Source: an uncultured Actinomycetes bacterium (GTDB taxonomy: Bacteria > Actinomycetota > Acidimicrobiia > Acidimicrobiales > Microtrichaceae). From it: 13,588 bases of DNA. Within the stretch, counting starts at the first letter, position 1, and each line of letters opens with the position of its first letter. The DNA is taken from assembly GCA_903953195.1 (NCBI GenBank), contig CAJBIS010000078.1:1-13588 (forward strand). The letters run 5' to 3'. The notes under the pieces are model-generated. The model was not told where the DNA came from. It ran no database searches and saw only the letters and a list, made by a program, of their open reading frames with translations. A program made the position numbers and the translations under genes. Positions 7,650 to 12,432 of the stretch are shown piece by piece.

Positions 7650-8174
7650 ATGAGCGTGTCCGACGTGCTGATCTTTCTCGCCACCTTCGCCGCCATGGAG
7701 GGCGTGGCCGCCGCCGAGCACCGCTGGGCCATGCACGGATTCGCCTGGTCGTGGCACCGGAGCCATCACCTTCCGCCCGTGGCCCGGTTCGAGAAGAACG
7801 ACCGCTTCCCCTTCGTGTTCGCCGGGACGGCCATCACCATGTTCCTGCTCGGCACCAATCTCGACGCTCTGCGCTTCCTGGTTCCTGTCGCCGCCGGCAT
7901 CACCGCCTACGGCGCCGCGTACTTCCTGGTCCACGACGTCTACATCCACGGCCGACTCGGTGGCCGGCACCTGCCCCGCATCACGTTCCTCGACCGCCTC
8001 GGTGAGGCACACGCACTGCACCACCAGTTCAACGCATCCCCCTACGGGATGCTGGTACCCGTGGTGTCCGACGACGTGAAGCAGCGTGCGGCGAAGACCA
8101 CGGCACGTGTGGATCTCACCGCGGAGAGTGGCACATCCGGCACCCGGCGCCGCCGGATCCCCGTTCGGCCGTGA
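7650..8174 (+). CDS. crtZ: Beta-carotene hydroxylase (CrtZ-like, fatty acid hydroxylase superfamily)
   Basis: 174 aa membrane-bound di-iron hydroxylase with the complete CrtZ histidine set: H24-x4-H29, H36-x2-H39-H40, H95-x4-H100 and H121-x2-H124-H125. Hydrophobic segments lie at about 4-22, 55-70 and 74-95. CrtZ adds hydroxyl groups to the beta-ionone rings of carotenoids (beta-carotene to zeaxanthin, canthaxanthin to astaxanthin). The length is typical. ATG 7650 (MSVSDV) is preferred because it starts at the family's first hydrophobic segment; an in-frame GTG at 7596 would add 18 residues with no homology. Neither start has a good Shine-Dalgarno or -10 element, so the start is less certain than the identity. 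The C-terminal 30 residues are Arg/Thr-rich and not part of the core. No other carotenoid synthesis gene is visible, so the ring substrate must come from elsewhere in the genome. Confidence 0.88.
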   Translation: MSVSDVLIFLATFAAMEGVAAAEHRWAMHGFAWSWHRSHHLPPVARFEKNDRFPFVFAGTAITMFLLGTNLDALRFLVPVAAGITAYGAAYFLVHDVYIHGRLGGRHLPRITFLDRLGEAHALHHQFNASPYGMLVPVVSDDVKQRAAKTTARVDLTAESGTSGTRRRRIPVRP

Positions 8175-8191
8175 GCACGTCGCCAAGCGCC

Positions 8192-8220
8192 TTGTGCCGA
8201 CCGTCCATGATCGGTACGTT
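8192..8220 (+). promoter_or_regulatory. Promoter of the secreted-protein gene (-35 TTGTGC, 17-bp spacer, -10 TACGTT)
   Basis: TTGTGC (8192-8197) and TACGTT (8215-8220) are separated by exactly 17 bp, the best two-box sigma70-type promoter in the window. Transcription would begin near 8227, giving a leader of about 42 nt that holds a hairpin and a Shine-Dalgarno sequence. The promoter overlaps the sequence just after the CrtZ-like stop codon at 8174. Confidence 0.6.
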
Positions 8221-8240
8221 GCAGAGGACTCAAGGCGGCA

Positions 8241-8263
8241 GGATCGGCGACGATCCGGAGAGG
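8241..8263 (+). promoter_or_regulatory. Leader hairpin with GNRA loop abutting the Shine-Dalgarno
   Basis: GGATCG (8241-8246) and CGATCC (8251-8256) form a perfect 6-bp stem closed by a GCGA tetraloop of the GNRA class. The ribosome binding site GGAGAGG (8257-8263) begins on the very next base and lies 5 nt before the GTG at 8269. The Shine-Dalgarno itself is unpaired, so the stem may stabilise the message or keep the site open. It decides GTG 8269 as the start. Confidence 0.55.
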
Positions 8264-8268
8264 TACGA

Positions 8269-8949
8269 GTGGGAACTGCAGGCCACGTGACACGGCGACC
8301 CGTTCGCATGATCGCCGTGGGGACACTGATCGCCGGTGCCGCCGTCGCCGCGCTCGCCGCCCCGTCGCAGGCCCAGGACGCTCCCCCGTCGACCAACAAC
8401 TTCGTGCTCGCCGGCGTCCGGGACATCAGCACCGGAGCGATGATCTCGATCGACCAGCAGGTGACCGGCAACTTCGCCTACTGCTCGAACCCCAACGGCC
8501 TCGGCGCCGAGGCCTACCTCGAGGCGTCGAGCGCTTCGGGCTTCGCTGTCCGCCACGCCACGGTCACACCGTTCGTCGTCCCGATCCACATCGGGCTGCT
8601 GCGCCTCGACAATCCTGACCCGGCGAGCCCGATCAACGAGGAGTCCCTGACCCTCGGCGTCGTCAAGGGCACGCCGGTGGAGTTCGGAACGACGGGTCCG
8701 GCCGACGTCGAGTACAGCGGCCTGTTCTTCAGCAGCGCCGCCGCCGGCATCCTGAACTGGCGCTACAACGGCAACGTCACCTGCACCGACTCGGTGGTCA
8801 TGCCGATCATCGAACCGCTGCTCCAGGGTCAGCTGCCCTCGACGCCGACCACCACGGTCGCGCCGACCACCACGGTTGCGCCGACCACCACGGAACCTGC
8901 CCCGACCACGACCGTCGTCGAGACCACGACCACGCTCGTCGCCCCCTGA
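8269..8949 (+). CDS. Secreted protein of unknown function with Thr/Pro-rich C-terminal tail
   Basis: 226 aa, not recognised. GTG 8269 is chosen for the GGAGAGG 5 nt upstream; the frame is open further upstream without support. A classical signal peptide is visible: basic residues (RR at 9-10, R13), a hydrophobic core (about 14-31) and a likely cleavage after APSQA (position 35). The mature part (about 36-180) looks beta-rich, has two cysteines that could form a disulphide (in AYCSNP and VTCTDS) and contains no catalytic motif I can name. From about 190 onward it is a PTTTVA-type repeat tail ending TTTTLVAP, probably an extended, surface-exposed or glycosylated linker. There is no sortase motif and no C-terminal membrane segment. 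Two cell-envelope-type proteins in this window (this one and VanW) both lack informative neighbours. The last codons and the stop lie in a tandem duplication. Confidence 0.8.
   Translation: MGTAGHVTRRPVRMIAVGTLIAGAAVAALAAPSQAQDAPPSTNNFVLAGVRDISTGAMISIDQQVTGNFAYCSNPNGLGAEAYLEASSASGFAVRHATVTPFVVPIHIGLLRLDNPDPASPINEESLTLGVVKGTPVEFGTTGPADVEYSGLFFSSAAAGILNWRYNGNVTCTDSVVMPIIEPLLQGQLPSTPTTTVAPTTTVAPTTTEPAPTTTVVETTTTLVAP
8844..8897 (+). repeat. Three 18-bp units encoding PTTTVA repeats
   Basis: Three consecutive 18-bp units each begin GCCGACCACCACGG. The first two differ at one base (GGTCGC and GGTTGC), and the third diverges at its end. They encode the Thr/Pro tail of the secreted protein. Unit length is a multiple of three, so copy-number change would lengthen or shorten the tail without a frameshift. 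Confidence 0.8.
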
Positions 8950-8980
8950 GCGACGCCACGCTCGTCGCCCCCTGAGCGAC
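8930..8980 (+). repeat. Perfect 25-bp tandem repeat spanning the stop codon
   Basis: Positions 8930-8954 and 8956-8980 are identical over 25 bp with a single G between, a period of 26 bp. The first copy contains the last codons and TGA (8947-8949) of the secreted-protein gene; the second lies wholly in the 3' untranslated region. The period is not a multiple of three, so the second copy is a non-coding remnant. It looks like a recent slippage duplication. Confidence 0.9.
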
Positions 8981-8981
8981 C

Positions 8982-9007
8982 CGATCGCCGGGGTGAGCCG
9001 GCGATCG
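8982..9007. terminator. Bidirectional hairpin terminator between convergent genes
   Basis: Arms CGATCGCCGG (8982-8991) and CCGGCGATCG (8998-9007) are perfectly complementary over 10 bp around the 6-nt loop GGTGAG. It lies 32 bp after the secreted-protein stop and 15 bp after the end of the convergent LLM gene, so it can serve both strands. No T tract follows on either side, which is common in GC-rich actinobacteria. Confidence 0.75.
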
Positions 9008-9022
9008 CACCTCCGGTTCGGC

Positions 9023-10072
9023 TCAGTCGAGCATTCCCCTGACGGTCTCGATGATCCGCTGCTGACCGGCGAGGTCGGCGGCGATCGGCGTCACGTTGAG
9101 CACGGTCACCCCCGCCTCGGCGTACTGGGCGATCCGGTCACGCACGTAGGCCTCGTCACCGCAGAGTGACGTCTGCTCGAGGAACTCCTCGGGCACCGCC
9201 GCTGCGGCCTCCTGCTTCTTGCCGGCCAGGTACAGGTCCTGGATCTCTGCGGCCTCGGCCTCGTAGCCGTACCGCTGGAACAACTGGTTGTAGAAGTTGC
9301 GCTCACGCGCCCCCATGCCGCCGACGTAGAGCGCGACCATGCCACGGCTGAAGTCACGGAATCCCGCCACTTCGGCCTCCGACCCGATCGCGAGCAGACC
9401 ACCGGCCACCACGTCCATCGGCCCCAGGTCCGCCGAACGCTTCGCGAAGCCAGCATCGAGGTCCGGGCCCCACACGTCGCGGGCCTTCTGCGGGTGGAAC
9501 AGGATCGGGAGCCAGCCGTCGGCGAGCTCCGCCGTCATCTCGACGTTCTTGGGCCCCAACGACGCGACGTGGATCGGGATCCGCGGCCGCGGCGGGTGCG
9601 TGATGATCTTGAGCGGCTTGCCCAGTCCGGTCCCCTGTCCCTCGGGCAGCGGCAACTGGTACTTCTTGCCGTCGTGGACGACGGGCGCCTCACGGGCCCA
9701 CACCTTGCGGCAGATGCTGATGATCTCACGCGTGCGGGCGATCGGCGCGTCGTACGGGACGCCGTGGAACCCCTCGATGACCTGGGGCCCGGAGGCACCC
9801 AGACCCAGTACCGCTCGACCGCCCGAGAGCTCGTCGACGCCGGCAGCGGTCATGGCGATCAGCGTCGGGGTCCGGGTGTAGATCGGCAGGATGCCCGACG
9901 CGATCTCGATGGTCTCGGTGACCGCGGCCAGATAGCCCATGAGGCTGACGGCGTCGTAGCCATAGGCCTCGGCGACGTAGACGAGATCCATGCCCGCCTG
10001 CTCGAGTGCCTGGATCTGGGCCACCGACTCGGCGAACCCACCGGCATAACCGATCTGCGTGCTCAGCTTCAT
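9023..10072 (-). CDS. F420-dependent LLM-class oxidoreductase (Rv3520c-like)
   Basis: 349 aa luciferase-like monooxygenase-fold enzyme. Start ATG 10072 (MKLSTQIGY) has GGGAGGG 6 nt upstream; an in-frame start at 10087 would add five residues and separate it from that site. Family features seen are AEAYGYDAVSLMGYLAAVT (34-52), the ELSGGRAVLGLGASGPQVIEGFHG segment (81-104), ARTREII, and ADGWLPILF (about 190-198), with VGGMG further on. It matches my memory of mycobacterial Rv3520c (TIGR03559-type F420 enzymes), which has the same SGPQV-EG, PLPLTGEGTTGLGK and MGGMGAEE-NF stretches. These use reduced or oxidised F420 for hydride transfer; the substrate is unknown. The ATG overlaps the stop of the 71-aa gene as ATGA, so translation is probably coupled. 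It is the last gene of the minus-strand block and ends at the hairpin at 8982-9007. Confidence 0.91.
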   Translation of the reverse strand: MKLSTQIGYAGGFAESVAQIQALEQAGMDLVYVAEAYGYDAVSLMGYLAAVTETIEIASGILPIYTRTPTLIAMTAAGVDELSGGRAVLGLGASGPQVIEGFHGVPYDAPIARTREIISICRKVWAREAPVVHDGKKYQLPLPEGQGTGLGKPLKIITHPPRPRIPIHVASLGPKNVEMTAELADGWLPILFHPQKARDVWGPDLDAGFAKRSADLGPMDVVAGGLLAIGSEAEVAGFRDFSRGMVALYVGGMGARERNFYNQLFQRYGYEAEAAEIQDLYLAGKKQEAAAAVPEEFLEQTSLCGDEAYVRDRIAQYAEAGVTVLNVTPIAADLAGQQRIIETVRGMLD

Positions 10073-10284
10073 GCTGCGCCCTCCCAACCCTTTGCGGGCG
10101 CGAGCTGGTCACGGTTCAGGAACCCGAGCTCTTCGCCGTTGTCGAAACGGACCCGGTACCGGACCCAGCTGAACCCGTTCACGAGCTGCACCTTGCCGTG
10201 CGTGCCGGTGGGAACCCCGGGGAGATCCTCGGTGGCCACAACCTTCTGGTGGCGGCGCAGGTCACTGACGTTGCCATCTGCCAT
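10069..10284 (-). CDS. Conserved small protein, 71 aa, unknown function
   Basis: 71 aa. I recall similar short actinobacterial proteins with a GVPxGTxGKV...NGFSWxRYxVRFDNG pattern, but no assigned function. Here the pattern is LPGVPTGTHGKVQLVNGFSWVRYRVRFDNGEELGFLNRDQL (20-61). The alternating hydrophobic pattern and Gly turns suggest a small SH3- or KOW-like beta barrel; that is inference. It is cytosolic, with no signal or membrane segment. The stop overlaps the LLM start (ATGA), so the two are probably made together, and a role linked to the F420 enzyme is possible. The start has no Shine-Dalgarno, but TAGGTT ends 6 nt upstream, indicating an internal leaderless promoter in the 23-bp gap after the SDR gene. 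Confidence 0.8.
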   Translation of the reverse strand: MADGNVSDLRRHQKVVATEDLPGVPTGTHGKVQLVNGFSWVRYRVRFDNGEELGFLNRDQLAPAKGWEGAA

Positions 10285-10290
10285 GGCGTC

Positions 10291-10296
10291 AACCTA
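10291..10296 (-). promoter_or_regulatory. -10 element TAGGTT for a leaderless small-gene/LLM transcript
   Basis: On the minus strand TAGGTT is followed by 6 nt (GACGCC) and the ATG at 10284. This is the same geometry as the three plus-strand leaderless candidates. It would let the 71-aa gene and LLM gene be expressed apart from the dehydrogenase-SDR pair upstream. Confidence 0.58.
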
Positions 10297-10307
10297 GTGC
10301 CGGGGCC

Positions 10308-11177
10308 TCAGGCGGGGCGCATCTCCGTGACGCGACGCGGCGTGATTCCCAGCTGGTGCCAGCGGTCGGTGAGCAGCCGGGGATCCTGCGGCCGCACCGA
10401 CGGGTGATCCGCCTGATGGGCCTCGGCCACGGCGGCCGGATCGCGTCCCGTCGCCCGTGCGATCGCCACCGCGAGTTCGAACCGCGAGCACCACTCCGGT
10501 CCGGGCAGGTGCCAGACGCCCGCACGATCCGGCCGGTCGAGCGCCACGATGGCCCAGATCGCCGTGGCCAGATCGGTTGCTGACGCCGGCTGGCGCCACT
10601 CGTCGACGAACATCGTGGGCCGCTCGCCCGCGTCGATGGCATCGAGGAGCGACGCGGTGACGCGGTCGGGCGGATCCAACGCGACGATCAACGACACCCG
10701 GACGAGGCAGGCGTCGGACACGGCGGCGACGCACGCCTGCTCGGCCTCGACCTTCCATCGCCCGTAGTCCGTCACCGGATCGACGGGATCGGTCTCGCCG
10801 TAGGGCGGGCGGTCACCGGCGAACACCACATCGGTCGACAGCGCCACGAGAGCGGCGCCGACCTCGGCCGACGCGGCCGCCACGTGATCGGTGGCGTCGA
10901 CCACATCGGCCCGCTCGCTCTGCCGGTAGGCGGTGTGGACCACGACGTCCGGACGAACGCGGTCCACCAGCGCCGCCGTGGCCTCGCCGTCTCGCAGATC
11001 GACTCGGTGCACCTCGGCGAGGCGGCGGCGGGCGTCGTCGACCGGTGTCGAGTGCTCGGTCAGGTGGAGTTCCACGCCCGCCGGCACCGCAGCGATCAGG
11101 TGACCCGCCAGTACGCCGGCGCCGCCGGTCACGAGGGCCCGGATCCGGCTGTTGCCCGCCGCACCGACCACGGTCAC
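10308..11177 (-). CDS. RmlD-like NAD(P)-dependent SDR reductase/epimerase
   Basis: 289 aa extended short-chain dehydrogenase of the dTDP-4-dehydrorhamnose reductase (RmlD) type. Seen are the nucleotide loop LVTGGAGVLAGHL (15-27; the third position of the usual TGxxGxxG is Ala24), DVVVHTAY (77-84), the STDVVFAG strand with catalytic-site S114-T115 (114-121), YGETDPVDPVTDYGRWKVEAE with Y138-x3-K142, and a C-terminal substrate domain with WRQPASATDLA (about 213-223) and WHLPGPE. It would reduce a keto-sugar or similar carbonyl with NAD(P)H. No other rhamnose synthesis gene is nearby, so true RmlD activity is doubtful. GTG 11177 overlaps the dehydrogenase stop as GTGA with no good Shine-Dalgarno, which indicates coupling to the acyl-CoA dehydrogenase gene and perhaps a role on its product. 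Confidence 0.85.
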   Translation of the reverse strand: MTVVGAAGNSRIRALVTGGAGVLAGHLIAAVPAGVELHLTEHSTPVDDARRRLAEVHRVDLRDGEATAALVDRVRPDVVVHTAYRQSERADVVDATDHVAAASAEVGAALVALSTDVVFAGDRPPYGETDPVDPVTDYGRWKVEAEQACVAAVSDACLVRVSLIVALDPPDRVTASLLDAIDAGERPTMFVDEWRQPASATDLATAIWAIVALDRPDRAGVWHLPGPEWCSRFELAVAIARATGRDPAAVAEAHQADHPSVRPQDPRLLTDRWHQLGITPRRVTEMRPA

Positions 11178-12340
11178 TCCGACGCGACGCGCCGGGCCTC
11201 GGACCAGGTGCGACCCGCCTCGACGTCCACGTCGTGGGGCAGCCCGAGCACCCGTTCGGCGATGATGTTGCGCTGGACGTCACCGGTGCCGCCGCCGATG
11301 GTGAGCGCGGGCGCGAACAGGAACCCGTGGGTCCACCAGAGGGACTCGGTGCCCAGTGGACCGGCATCGGTGATCATCCCCGCAGCTCCGGCGAGGTCCC
11401 GCGCCAGTCCCATGATCCGCTGTCCGTGCTCATCGGCGAGGATCTTGCGCACCGATGCCTCGGGTCCCGGTTCGCGGCCCTGGACCGCAGCCGTCACGGT
11501 CCGCAACCGGATCAGTCGCAGGATCTCGGACTCGATGTGCAGGGCGGCCAGCTCCTGACGCAGCAGCGGATCGGCCGCTCCCCCGGCGTCACGCACGATG
11601 TCCAACAGGTCGTCGGCGGTCGGACCCATGCCCCAGAGCGCGCCACCGGACGACAGCGACACGCGCTCATTGGCGAGCGTGACCTTGGCCTGACGCCATC
11701 CACCGTGGACCTCACCGACCACGTTCGTCGCGGGAATCCGGACGTCGGTGAGGAACACCTCGTTGAACGTGTGGCCACCGGTCATCTCGATGATCGGCCG
11801 GATCTCGATCCCGGGCGCGTCCATGGGACACACGAAGTACGTGATGCCCTCGTGCTTGGGCCGATCCGGATCGGTGCGGGCGATGAGGATGCCGTAGCGG
11901 GCGTGGTGCGCGAGCGACGTCCAGACCTTCTGACCGTTGACCACCCACTCGTCGCCGTCGAGCTCGGCTCGTGTCGACAGATTCGCGAGATCGGATCCCG
12001 CGCCCGGCTCGGAGAACAACTGGCACCAGATGTCCTCACCCGACAACAGTCCGAACAGGTAGTCGTCGCGCTGGGCGTCGGTGCCGGCCGAGAGAATCGT
12101 CGGACCGGCCCATCCGATCCCGATCGGATTGGACGGCCGCGACACTCCGGCCCGACGCAACTCGTCGTCGATCACCAACTGGTGGATCGGATCGGCGGCG
12201 AGTCCCCATGGCGCGGGCCAGTGCGGCGCGACGTACCCCGCCTCGGCGAGCGCCCGACCGGTGGGCTGCGGGTTCGCCGCCAGCCACTCCCGGACCGCCA
12301 GGCGGCGCGGATCGTCGTCGGCGGGCAGCTCGAAGTCCAT
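11174..12340 (-). CDS. Acyl-CoA dehydrogenase (FadE-like)
   Basis: 388 aa. ATG 12340 (MDFELPADD) is chosen; the frame runs on to 12394 but upstream residues have no family match. The order is an N-terminal helical domain, then CQLFSEPGAGSDLA (106-119) at the FAD/substrate site, VVNGQKVWTSLAHHARYGILIARTD (133-157), the middle beta domain, and a C-terminal helical domain with GGGTGDVQRNIIAERVLGLP (349-368). It would oxidise an acyl-CoA to trans-2-enoyl-CoA with FAD, passing electrons to ETF. At the usual medium-chain base position the motif has Gly-Asp rather than Glu; ANERVSL carries E225, where isovaleryl- and long-chain-type enzymes hold the base, so E225 is a reasonable candidate. It diverges from the FadD-type gene across 92 bp and is coupled by GTGA overlap to the SDR gene. 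Confidence 0.92.
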   Translation of the reverse strand: MDFELPADDDPRRLAVREWLAANPQPTGRALAEAGYVAPHWPAPWGLAADPIHQLVIDDELRRAGVSRPSNPIGIGWAGPTILSAGTDAQRDDYLFGLLSGEDIWCQLFSEPGAGSDLANLSTRAELDGDEWVVNGQKVWTSLAHHARYGILIARTDPDRPKHEGITYFVCPMDAPGIEIRPIIEMTGGHTFNEVFLTDVRIPATNVVGEVHGGWRQAKVTLANERVSLSSGGALWGMGPTADDLLDIVRDAGGAADPLLRQELAALHIESEILRLIRLRTVTAAVQGREPGPEASVRKILADEHGQRIMGLARDLAGAAGMITDAGPLGTESLWWTHGFLFAPALTIGGGTGDVQRNIIAERVLGLPHDVDVEAGRTWSEARRVASE

Positions 12341-12348
12341 CGCCGACG

Positions 12349-12354
12349 ACGCTA
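12349..12354 (-). promoter_or_regulatory. -10 element TAGCGT of the acyl-CoA dehydrogenase gene
   Basis: On the minus strand TAGCGT lies 8 nt before the ATG at 12340, close enough for a leaderless or nearly leaderless message. No Shine-Dalgarno sequence is present. The corresponding -35 zone (about 12372-12377) overlaps the palindrome at 12362-12375. Confidence 0.5.
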
Positions 12355-12361
12355 CCGCCGA

Positions 12362-12375
12362 GTCCGTCGACGGAC
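12362..12375. promoter_or_regulatory. 14-bp perfect palindrome, candidate operator
   Basis: GTCCGTCGACGGAC is identical to its reverse complement over all 14 bp. It sits in the 92-bp divergent gap and overlaps the -35 zones of both inferred promoters. The position fits a dimeric repressor of the TetR class controlling both the dehydrogenase and the acyl-CoA ligase. The regulator is not in this window and the motif is not the KstR or KstR2 site I remember. Confidence 0.5.
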
Positions 12376-12395
12376 CACGGCCGCTGCGCAGCACC

Positions 12396-12401
12396 TAGGA
12401 T
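12396..12401 (+). promoter_or_regulatory. -10 element TAGGAT of the acyl-CoA synthetase gene
   Basis: TAGGAT would start transcription near 12408 and give a leader of about 25 nt. That leader carries the purine-rich ribosome binding site GAGGGGGA (12420-12427), 5 nt before the ATG at 12433. No clear -35 box is seen. Confidence 0.5.
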
Positions 12402-12432
12402 CCTCAGCCGACCACCACCGAGGGGGACCGAC

